From: Liolophura sinensis
Lineage: Eukaryota > Mollusca > Polyplacophora > Chitonida > Chitonidae
DNA: 64,000 bases
Reading direction: 5' to 3'
Assembly: GCF_032854445.1 (NCBI RefSeq)
Contig: NC_088303.1
Span: 3,415,501-3,479,500 of the forward strand
Positions 26,001-38,000 of this stretch are shown in pieces. Position numbers and translations under genes: made by a program. The stretch's first letter is position 1, and each line of letters starts with the position of its first letter. The notes under the pieces are model-generated. The model worked only from the letters and a program-made list of their open reading frames with translations. It was not told where the DNA came from and searched no databases.

Positions 26001-29000
26001 AACATGTTTAATACAGTCTCGGAATCCACAAGGTGGGGAATTCCTTGAAAGTCAAATTGCATGTCTTTTTCCCTGACTTTTCATGCTCTTTTTGAAAGAA
26101 CAGCACCGTTTAGCTCCATTTGTGGTGTTGACACTCTGTGTAAAAGTGCTATTCTACATTTCGCCATGATCGGCACCAATGATCTCCGTTGACCATCTTC
26201 CACAGGATGTATGCTGCAAATCCATAGGCTTGATTGCTTCCGTCGTTGAGAATGATCAGCCATGGACGACCAACAGTTCCTTCTGGTTTCAAACATCTCT
26301 CAACCTTTATTTGTTCCAATTTAAACATGGTCTTGAAAAGTCTGATCCAGTTGAGGTACAAGTTGTTTGGGAACTGATCATCCCAGTTCAGTTGCATTTG
26401 CCATGTCTCTCGGGGGTTTTTGTGAGTAGGGTAAATGGACAAACCAGACCTAGGGCGTCGTAAATTGTCATCACTTGTTCCAGGACAGTTTGACGTGTCA
26501 ACACGACAGGCAGAGATGTAGGAATGTCCATTTTAGTAAGAACTGTTCATGTACGTTCACCTCTCTTTTTCTTAAAGAAGTTGAGTGTTACTTGGAAACC
26601 TATTACGTCTTTGATGGGTTTCCATCATACCCCAGGTACTTGTAAACTGCTGTTGGTACTTTTTCACAATTCAATCTTGGTTGTTTTTCTTAATTGGTAG
26701 TGGTGCGTACATCTGATCCACCACTGAACTGCCAATGTTTTATCTGAAACCCACCTTTCTTCAGCATTTCCTCTGCTTCAGGGGTGACCTGTTCAGCTCC
26801 TGTCAATGCTGGATGGGAAGTTGATCAGATCGTCAGCGTAACTTGATTTGTTCAGCAGTTCAGCTGCTTGTGGACTTTCCCGGTAAAATCTGTCTGCTGT
26901 TTTGTATACTGCTTCACAACTGAGTGCTGTTGGAGGTTTGTCTCCAAAGTTTACTTTGGTGATAAATGTCTGGCTTTTGATTCTCTTGCAGGTCTCGCCA
27001 AAGGAACCGATGGCACTGCTGCTCCAGTAGCTGGAGGTGTACGGAGTTGAACATTTTCTTAATGTCTCCCACAAAAGCACTGTTTCTGCTCCCTCCGTCT
27101 CAGTAGAATGGCCAAGAGATTGTTCAGATAGCAGTCCGAGCCATTAAACAGACACGCATTCAGAGATGTTCCTTTGTATAATTGACTGGAGCTGAATACA
27201 ATTTGAACAGGTGTGGAGTTTGATTTTGGGTTGAACACTGCTAAGTTACTGATGTAGAATTTTGGCCCAGTGCAGTTTGCTTTTTCTTCTGTGGATAACT
27301 TTCTGGCTACATTACGATCCAGCATGTCTTGTATTTGTAGTTTGTACTTTTCAGCCCACTGTGGATCTCTTTTCAATCTTCGCTCCATGTTAAAGAGTGT
27401 AGAGAAAGCTGGGTTGTAATTCTCTGGCAATTTACTTGGATCAACCATCCAGGGATGACTGGTGACCCAACATTGCTTGTCTTCATCATACGAGAGATTG
27501 TCTTGAATCATTTTAAGTTCCTGCTTCTCTTTAAAGGAGTGTGTATGTCCTGGGAGTTGCTCAGACTGTCTTCATCCACACTCAGTGTCTGTGCTGAGCT
27601 GACTTCTTCCCAATTACTTTGGTGGAACGTTGAACATGTCTTTGTTGGACGGCCACTGAGGTACACAAACTCTCTGTGGGAGTATGAAATAGCAGAATAG
27701 AGTGTCTCTATTTTGGGATAAATGTCATGGATTGTCTTGACAAGGTTTGCATCCATTTTTGTCTCCTCTCTGAGAAGTGGGTAAGAACTTTGGATACACA
27801 CTCCCAACTGAGATTCTTTCCTGCTTGGGCATCTTGGGCATTGATGTAATCCAAAATTATCGCAGCCTAGCAGTATGTCGACATTGGTTGATTGGCGTTG
27901 CAACAGATTAACGTCATAGTAAGGGAATAAGTTGCGGAGAGCTTTGGTGTCCAGTCTTCTCACAGGTCCCATTCTGAAGGCTGTGACTCTGATTGATTTG
28001 CCACTTTGTGTCTGGAGGTGCACTTCGTATTTCGAGGTGTCATAAGTTTTTTGAACATTTCCCATGGTTTTTACATCCAATGTGAAATTACAGGTGCTGA
28101 ATGGGTTATGTATGTGGTATTTGACCCACCACCACAGAAAACTGTAGCATGTTTTCCAGTCCCTGGAACGACAACTTTCTGTATGGGATACAGAGACAAA
28201 GTTGAGCTGGATGTGGTCTTGTTACGTGTTTCTGTTTTAGCGTGACTTGTTGAGCTACCAGTTGCCTGTTGTTCTTTCTCTTTACAAAGTAAGAAATGGT
28301 GGTTTGACCTGTTGCATGTGACACAAGGATTTTTGTTTGGACATTTATCTTTGTGATGGTCTCCAAAACAAATGAAGGATGCATTGAGCTTTTTTCAGCA
28401 TTTTATATCTTTTAGTGATAGTTAGCTTTTTGAATTCAAGGCATTTACTTGTGTCATACTTTATTCCTTCCTTTCTGTGAGCTGTGAAGGTACAAGGATA
28501 GAATTTCTTTCGAAAATTTGTTTTTTCTTGTACCTGTGATTTACTGTAACCTTGATGAGAAAATGAAGGCTGGTTCTTTGATCCTTTCGCTTTGTACGAG
28601 TCAGGTTTTTTCTCGGCTTGCATTCCAGTGAGCCTTATTACTGCTTGTCGCTCAAAATCCAAGAAATCCATGAATGCAGCGAATGGATGGTTTATTTTCG
28701 TATCCATTCACATTTGATGTTTCAAGGGAGAAGTGTGGTAATTTGGTCAACATTTCTCATTGTCAAAACATGAATTTGATTTATCTCTTGCACTTCGCTT
28801 TAGGAAGCTTAGACTTCATCAACTAGTGCCACCTATCCCTCGAAATCATTGTCTTTCATTGTAGAAGTTGTCTAGAATTGCATGTATACAAGCAGTAGTG
28901 TCCTCATAGTACTGTTCTAATTTCTGCCACATGACATCATAGGCTTCTGGTCTAATCCCGTACACTGATTTGATACGCTGTGTTGCTTCTCCGTTGATCG

Positions 29001-32000
29001 AGTAGTTTAGTTTGTGTGCCAGTGCAGTTTTGCTCAAAGAGGAATGCTCTGCAGGTTCCCTCTAAATTGCTTTGAATTCCGGCCAGTCCTTTCTTTCGCC
29101 TGAAAAGGTCAGTAGAGAAATTTTCTTGAACTTGACGTCTCTGTTAAAGGCTGAACTTGCCGACTGCAAATGTGACATGCGCGGTCCAAACAATGTAGGG
29201 AAAGGTACATATTGATAGTATTGTCTTGTAGAGTATGCTGGTGTGAAAGCGGTGTTTCTATGAAAGCCAGGTTCTTTAGTCCTATGTGGGAGTCTCTGAT
29301 TTCTTGAATCTGCATAATATTGTAGTGGATTTTTTTTTATTAAAACCCAGTCTTATGACCTTTAGAGATTAAGAATACAGGCTTTGTCCTGCTCTCTGTT
29401 TATCACCAGTTAATCTCTATCGACTCCGAGGTATTTTGTAGCATATGAGACCGATATTTACCTCAAGTATTTGGAGACAACACTACAGAAATATGGATTT
29501 ACTCTCAGTACAGTCATTAATTCAATGCTGTTATTCTCTTTAATACACCAAATGGATTCCCGGTCTGTATTGTTCCAGGATAATTCTTGGAGGAAAACTC
29601 AAGTCTTACGACTTATTTCAGTAAATCAGAAAGAACAACATAATAGAAGATCCGAATATTTGTTTTTCAGTTCGAACACCAAACAGTGAAATTCATTTAT
29701 TCACATAAATACAGTCAAATCATCAAATATTCCTTCAGAATGAACAATACCATTCGCGAGAGTTTCATGGGGGGATAACTCTGGACGGCTTGTTGACACG
29801 GCTATAGACGGTAAACAGTCTTTAGCAATTTAACAGTATATATGAAAGATATATGCGCACAGTATAACACTAAATCCTTCCTGCGTAATATTCTGAGATA
29901 GCAAATCTCCCGCGGGATCGAGCAAATCTCCTCTTGGGAAGATCGGCGATCCCTGGAAAAGCTTTATGCTGATTTCCTATAGGATGCGCATCGATGTATA
30001 GACTGCGTTTTTGAAACCGTTTAGCTCTCTAACTAAAGTAATCCTCGGAGCCTTATCTTGATCTTGCCCTTGCCTTCCTCTTGTCTTGGTCTGTGGACTT
30101 GTCTTGCCTTTCGTAGACCTCCAGGACCATCTGTCAGACGCTGTTATCGATGCCCTTTTATAGAGTCTAGACAGAGAAGGCGGTGCCAACCTCCAAAATC
30201 CTAGAGTTTGATTGGCTGACGTGCATTGCGCAGCGTCCCGTCTATAATTTGCTATTATGGCGAAGTGAATCATTTCGGTCGGAAATAGATATCTAAATAG
30301 CTTCTAATTAAGGTAAGACCATAGAAACTCAAGGAATATATACCTGTTTCATAAACTATGAGTTCTAAACCAACATTGAGTACATTTTTATACCAGAATT
30401 CTGTGACAATCGGTCACTGAGATTTGACTGTTGTTGTTGTCATCAATCGTCAACAACACATAACTTCATCAAAAATAACCCCATGAAACTCTTCTTATAT
30501 TTCGTTCTCGTTTACAATAAAATAACATCCATAAGACATGTAGGAAAACTCACAGTTCAGTGTCCAAATAAATCTCCAGGTCTAATGTTCGATAGTGGTG
30601 ATTGCTTGTCTCAGATTCTATCAGCCGATACGAATGCTCCTCTGAATATTCATGCAGTATTGTGTTATTGTTTTAGAACTTAACAGCAGAGATACAGGTA
30701 AGATGCAGACGACAGTTATTTATGAATATTTTGCGCCATTTTTGTGTTGTCGATCTTATACAAATCGTGTGTTTGTTGTTAAATACGCAGTACAGTCAAG
30801 TAATCACAAATACACTTCCAATGTTACATCTGGCAACCAGATTACTTTCATGTAGCACCAGTCAGTCTGATACGAATAAGAGATTATCCATAAGTTTTCG
30901 TCACATCATGATGGCGAAGGTGGTGGAACTGAGAACTCATTTGTACTATATGTAGTTTCACCTGTTGCCCATGGCATAGTTCTTACAGTACTGTATGTAC
31001 ATGGGATTGACAGATGTGTTGGATAATCCTTGGTCATTGCACATGTAACTTGTGGTTCACTTGTAACATTTGTCTCTTTGTACTGATATAAATCTTCACC
31101 CTTGACAGCATTGGGTGCATCAAGCCTTACAGTGATGACTAAATTTATAACTGTTCATCCATGTCAAGAAATTCGCAATAGGCAGCATTGGGTGCATCAA
31201 GCCTTACAGTGATGACTAAATTTATAACTGTTCATCCATGTAAAGAAATTCGCAATAGGCCTTCTCTAAATCTAAATGAGATTTCAAAGAATTTCTATGT
31301 CATTTTGTCTTTAAACAGATGACGAAAGTCATCCTCGCTGATACTCTAACCGATTGTTATGCCTTTGTTCGAGCTTACTTCATACTGTCAGTGTCATCGG
31401 TATTGAAATCTGATACTTTAATATTCGGCACAAATTAGCTGCTTTATTCTTTAGCTGGTACTGATCGGCTATTAAGCTGCTGTTCAAATTTGCCAAAGTT
31501 CAAATTCTTGGATATACAGCTTTTGTCCTGTATTTGGATCAAACGGCACGATTGCTTCCCTTGTGGGAAGGAAACGCTTGATTTCCTGTCTCTGACAGAA
31601 AAATTTTCACTGTAGATCTGAGGAACTTTTGCTATTTCCTCTTCTATAACAGTAGCCTCCAGTTATGACTAGGCAAAACCTTAAGCTAAACAAAAATAAT
31701 GAAGTGAGTCATTCATTTAAAAATATTGCCCAGTAAACATCTTCTACAACAACATCACACTACAACAACAACATTGCAACAGAACAAGTTTCAAACAATA
31801 TATATCACTTTAACTCTAAACTAGTGTTTGTTTTCTCATTAGAAATGTAATTAGAACTTTTGCTGTGGAATACAGTAAAGAAACAATATCATCTAGTAGA
31901 ATTTGTTTGGGGTTGAAAAAGTGTTGGACTTGCTCTCCACGTGGTTTACGTCAAACTCAGGATCAGTCTATGCATACATGTTTGTCAGTATGCTTTTATA

Positions 32001-35000
32001 TGCATTATATTGCTAAACTGCCAATGCATAATAATAGATTGTCAACACAATGTGTGGACTGTTCTGTGAAGGGAACGTTCTACCTTCCAAAATAAGACAA
32101 TAGTTCATACCGACACATTGTAACAAACTGACAAATATTGTCGAGCGGTCTGGCAACGACAACGTGATTCTGAGGTACAGGCTTCATCTTGTCACCTCTG
32201 GGTATACGCCACGTCTGTGGAACGCTGGTGCAGTTCAAGTTCCCGAGTGCAGCTCGGGAACGTGAGAAAAGTTATGCAGCTTTAACCCTTGAATTTAACA
32301 AACCAACGACATGGAAACCATCAAGTCTGGAAAAAAAAAAATAAACAGGCTAATTTACTATACAAATTCAAAATGCATCATTACGTGATATACAAGTAAT
32401 ACACATTGACTCATGCAGATCTACAATTGTGTAAAACTTCATTTATTTGTTATTAAGGTCTTATTTCCTTCTTCCGAGGTTTGTAAGATTGGTGAGAACA
32501 CTTTCGCCCTTGTTGTTGTTATTCTAATCGGATTCTAACGATGCCGTCTCGCAACAAAAGTAAACGGGCTTTATGATTCCTTTTATAACATTTATGAAAA
32601 AACTTACCCTGTCTTGCATGAGCAAAATGATTCTTCAATCTTCTTTGATGACAGACAAATGTCGATGTGACTCTGGTGAGGCACTTCAGTCTCCATTGAT
32701 CCATAGCATTTTGCCGTTGCCTTAATGATATCCTTGGATTCGCGAAAAATGCAAATTTTGTGCACATAAGCTTGAGTGAAATAGTTTAAGTCTTACTGGA
32801 GCGCTCTTTTAGATAAGTTTGCCGCATTGGGTAGGTACGTTATCGAAATATTTTCGGGAATTGGCTCGAATGAATTGCTGTCAGACACCTTTCTTATATC
32901 CGCCATTATGCTTCAGCTGAGGATTTTTGTGGGACATAACAACAGTGTTCAAAGGGCGGGGCTAACGGCCGCTGGTCTGGAGGCATGTGTTAAAGCAGAT
33001 TGGTCAATAATCCTAACTTAAGAGAAGGGAAATAATTTGTTCTTACAGTCATTCTGAAGTCAAAGAGTTGTCTCCCCTAGTTCACTGAATGCAAGATATA
33101 AAAGTAAACAGTGCAATTATTGGCTTTAAACCGAAAAGACATTATTTAAACCAATACAAATATTTTAAATCATCTTTGCAAATGATTTCACGCCCTTTCG
33201 TCTGATTTTCTCATCATTTTTATCGTTTCTTCTTCTTTAACCAGTCAGTTCAAGAGACTGTTATTATCTTGTCAGATTACCTCACTCAGGGTTTTATTCT
33301 GGCTGTTCATGTAAATGCATGAATAATAGCAATTTACACGCCCATTAGCGCCATGGCTGAAGCAGAATTAGGTGGGTGAAAAAAGGTATGTTAATTTGTC
33401 ATCACATTTAACATACAATCACCTTAAAACAATGCAAAGGGACCAGGCCTCGAGGATGCTTATTTAGCTTGCTTATTTCTCTTCAACTTCTGAGCCATTT
33501 AAACTGAAGCATTAATCGGCGATGTTGCAACTCTTATTGAAACAAATTACCCTATTGAAATAAATATTTAAATAAGCTTTACAAGCACAGACCTTGTTGC
33601 AACATTATTTCTGTAAGGGTTGCCGTTGGAACTAATTATTTCATTAAGGTTTCAATAGGAGCATCTTGTTTCAAGAAGAGTATCTTATTTCAAGAAGAGT
33701 TGTTACGGTGTCTTGTCGACTCTCTTACAACCATTTTTGCTGTCAAAAAGTGATTGCGGGTACAGAAATGAACGACGTGACAGGAGTAGTAGTTTTACAT
33801 CCATGTAAGGTACCTGTATAAGGTCCCGTCGTTGATGCCTTGGTGCGTGTTAAACAAACTGCATTTGTCTTTGACTTAAAAACCTATTTGTGCAAGGTGT
33901 GCCAGAGAATGTGCTGCATGGTTTCAGAAAACTTTGAATTGAATGCGCAATACAAGAAAAAATTGAGTGACGCGTTGCTGAGAACCAACATATTGGCCAC
34001 TATCACGGAGACTCTGTAAGATGTTTGCAGGAAGAACTCCTGAGGCGTTTTTTCTCGACCGAAAATAGTATAGGCGATCCATGGCTCCGAAAACGAGGAA
34101 GGCATTATGCAAACGACGAAGAAGAAGGTGATTGCTATGAGGGAAGCGTTTAGACGTGATGGTTTCTTCTGAGGTGTCATCTTGTCTTTGATGATCTTCA
34201 GATTTGGCATCATCTTAAGGCGCCGTTTTCCAGCGATGCGCAGATGTATCAGGAGGTACGTATTGACAATGATCAGGAGGACTGAAGGAACATACATGAC
34301 AACAACTGCGTAAATCCAGAAATACACGAAAAAGTATTGAGACCCTCGTTGAGCCGTTGGCTTAGTGTGGGTAAACACAGTGCCATTCACTGTATCTGTG
34401 GTGACGGTATACTGACACAGCCTCATGGAGTTAAAAGCCATTGCCAGTACAAAGGCAAGCAAAACCTTACGCCGGGCATATTTCACGGAGCAGAAGGACT
34501 TTGCCAGAAATGGGAAGCGTACCGAGAGGCATCTGTCAATTGTTATGAGCACAATAATCCAGACACTAGCACAGCAGGAGATGTTCAGTCCAGGATTTAG
34601 CACGTAAACATTGAATAAAGTATACCAGTATGCCATCGAGTCGTAATTCGACACCTTGGACGACACTTCAAGATAGAAAAAGAAGAGAATCAGTGTTACC
34701 ATATCTGCGCTGGCCAGTGCGGTGAGGAAGGTGTATGCTGAACCTTTCATTGACGGCCGTGTAAGTACGATGAGATTCAAAATGTTGGTGAGGATTCCTA
34801 GCCCGCAGATAGCTGGAGCGATGTAAGTGTAACACACAAGTTGTATTTGTGACCCCAGGGTAGTCATCGTGGTACTCCTGCAGCAAATGGTAGTAATTAA
34901 GGCCAATGGCTGCTGCTGGAAGAAGATAGTAAAGATCGTAAATTTGTTGTGTTAAACAGTTTATTAGAAATGACCTAATTATGGACATGCAGTCAGAAGA

Positions 35001-38000
35001 CTTTTATGTTAAGAGGTTAGTATTAAGCTGATAGTCCAGTGTGTCTCAACACACGTTTTCAAAATAATTCCCAAACTTGACCCATATATAGCTAAACTTG
35101 ATATTTATGAAATATTCTTCTATGCATTATAACAGTCTGAATTTAGGGGCCTCCGTGACCAGCGGGGCATAATGACCCAGGAGATTTTTCACTAATGTGG
35201 TCCCTGTGAGTTAAGTCCAGTCGTACATGGAAAGGTCTGTAAGGAGTCTGCGGATGGTTGTGGGTTTCCCCCCGGGTACAGCCCGGTTTCCTCCCACCAT
35301 ATTTCTAGCCGCCTTCGTATACATGAAATAGCCTTGAGCATGGCGTAAAACGCCAATGCGATAAATAAATAAATCAGTGAGCGACGAGATGAAAACATCT
35401 GTAAACCTGTCGGGGCACAAGCTGTTATAAGTTGAACTGTGTGAATTGTTGAATACGTCAAAAACTGTATTGACGAAAATGTCTCAGATTTCTTGGAGAT
35501 CCTTGGCCGAACAAAATTTGGCCAAACCTAACGTACATAACAATCTCATACTATATGAAGATGAGTACAAATCCGTTGAATTAACTCTTGAAAAACATGC
35601 CAAACAAAGGTTATTTGTCATATGAAAGGTGATACTTTCGGCGAATGGAACAGGAGGAAATTGATTCCATAGAACAAGTTATCACGAAGTTGAGACAATA
35701 AGCTGTCTCGTGTCATTTTGGAAACCCTGAAGAGGAAATTCGTGATCACATAAGTGAAAAGTGCAGATCAAATAAACTTCGTATGAAGCTGTTAGAGAGA
35801 GACAGTGCAAACCCAGGTGCAAGATCAGGTGTGCATCAGTTTCCATGCTGGTAAGAACAGTCAGTTGTAGAACCATTGACAGTTGTCAAAACTCTGGATG
35901 TAAAGGGGATTGGTTTTCGTTGTGGACTGCCAGGTCATTTCAGTAAGAATCCAAAGTGCCCAGTGAAAGACAAGATTGTGTGGTTTTAAAGAAAATTATT
36001 CTGTTCGTTGTAAAACAGAACAGAAACCTAAACGTGAAAGTGTCGGTAAAGGAGAAATGAACTGTGTTGATTCAAATGATCAGCATACATTTAGTTTAAA
36101 TGCTGGTAGCCCGGAAAAGGGTGAAATACTGGTTGGTGGGAAATGTGTTCAAATGATCATTGATAATGGGTCGTCAGTGAACACTATTGATAAAGCACAA
36201 TGGGAACAACTGAAACTGAAGAAAATAAAGTATAGGTGAGAAAAGACTGATAAGAAGTTGTATTCATATGGTTTAGACAAACCACTGGAACTCTTGGGCA
36301 TATTCACAGCACATGTAGCACTAGAATCTTGTGATTCTGTGCGGCGATACAGACATTCGTATACCAGCCGTCAAACAGTAAGGACGTTCCACGTCAATAA
36401 TCGCAAGGCCAATTCTCAAAAACGACGCCTAGCACAAACCACCAACTAAGAAAGAACTAAGAAAATATATAAAGTACGAAAATAGCGCGGAATAATGCCA
36501 AGAGAAGCAGTTTTAAGTCATGTTGAAAAGACGTAAGGTATGTTCTAGGCGACTGAGTGAAATCGATATTCAAATCGTGTACCATGCTAGAATATCAGTT
36601 GTCGATAGCAATATATATATATCTCAGCATTATGGTGACCGGGGGAGGGGGGAATTATGGATGGTAAGAAAACGGAAATCAAATTGGAGTTTAACAGACC
36701 AAACGTCATCTCATTGCGAACTTTGGAATTCAAAAATAAGCCAGTTTTGACGTCACATGGCCCATGACAAACCTCTTCAGTTTACATTGGAAATCAGCAC
36801 CCTTTGCAAACCTTGATGCTCTGTGAATGCTGTAACTGCATTGCAAGTTTTAGCTTGAACCGTGCAGTGGTCCAGGAGAGAAATGTTTTTTGTCACCTGA
36901 CGAAATGGCGGGAAAATTAGGTCACACTGGGATATCTGTTGCCTACGGTTACATCGTACTTTTGGTTATGACAACCGAACAGCAGTTTGGTTCAGTTTTG
37001 ACAAATTCCTCCTCGGGAAATCAGTAAAATGTTGATGGAGAGAACATTTTTATAATAGCCTGAACGATAACAAGAATCTTGGAAGCCTCATAACCCTGAC
37101 AGTTTCCAAAGCAAGCTGGCATTTCTGGTTTGAAATATTAGTGTATTGGAAATCAGCGTTCAAAACTGCATGAGATAGGGCTTATGATATGCCAAAATCT
37201 CTATCAGTGTAGAAATCAACGTTTACCACATAGCGATCTTTCTCAAATTTAAACTCTGGATGAAAATATACCCGTACTAAGTATGCCAAGTGCAATTGTA
37301 ATTTAAATCTTAGCTTGCTCTCTTGAGTAGTTTTGGAGAAGAAGATCCTTTAAGGCTTTTCATGTAAATTCAATCAGTCAGCCAACTAACGTGACCCATG
37401 TCACGCTAAAGTTTACTCGTTCCACCTGTTGTTCAATAAGACACACAAATTTCATAAATTTCTCTAAAATTGTTTTGCTGCAGGGGCCGCTTGGAAAAAA
37501 GGATGGTAAGCCAAAGTTGCTTGTTAATCACGAAAATCTCCATCGTGGTCTTAGCTGATAATTGAAACCCTCTTGCACTAAGGGATTGTAATTTACGTTA
37601 GTTGGAACTTATAATTAGAAATTACAATCGGGTCGCCCCTCTTGTAAATATTTACGATATCTACCCCCCAAAACGTTAAGGGCAAATATTTGCCTTAGGT
37701 AGACTGTTACTTAGTACTTTTGCACTCCGTTTGTAAAGATGTGCCATATAATTGTCTTTATAAGATGTTTCGAACATTTGTTCACATGTTGTTGTTGTTG
37801 TTGTGAGCTGTTGAATTATTATGATGTTCAACTCTTGAAAAGACCGCTTCTTTGGCCTAATGGCTAGAGCGTCCGCCTCGAGGTCGTGAGACCCCAGTTC
37901 AAAGCGGGATCGGGTATACCAAAGACTTTAAACATACTTGTTGGTGCTTCGCTTGGCACTCAGCACTGAGGGATTAGGTCAAGGACCAGGACTAGTTGGC

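Larger units (their letters stand above)
24569..33158 (-). mobile_element. Decayed BEL/Pao LTR retrotransposon with both LTRs
   Basis: Two direct repeats with TG...CA ends bound the element: 24569-25054 and 31666-33158, the latter split by a 1-kb insertion. The interior encodes, on the minus strand and in BEL/Pao order, gag with Cys/His knuckles (about 29320-28150), protease and RT (28080-26793), Pao peptidase/RNase H region (26442-26081) and integrase (25867-25262). All frames are broken, the LTRs differ at many positions, and no identical flanking duplication was found (AAAAA on the left, AATAT on the right). This is an old, inactive copy. Confidence 0.78.

Noticed and set aside
24569-33158. 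Five-base target duplication of the BEL/Pao element
   Set aside because: The flanks AAAAA and AATAT do not match well enough to claim one.
34668-34988. Upstream overlapping frame as N-terminal extension of the GPCR
   Set aside because: It is out of frame with the receptor and lacks a convincing splice link; kept only as a possible upstream-exon question.
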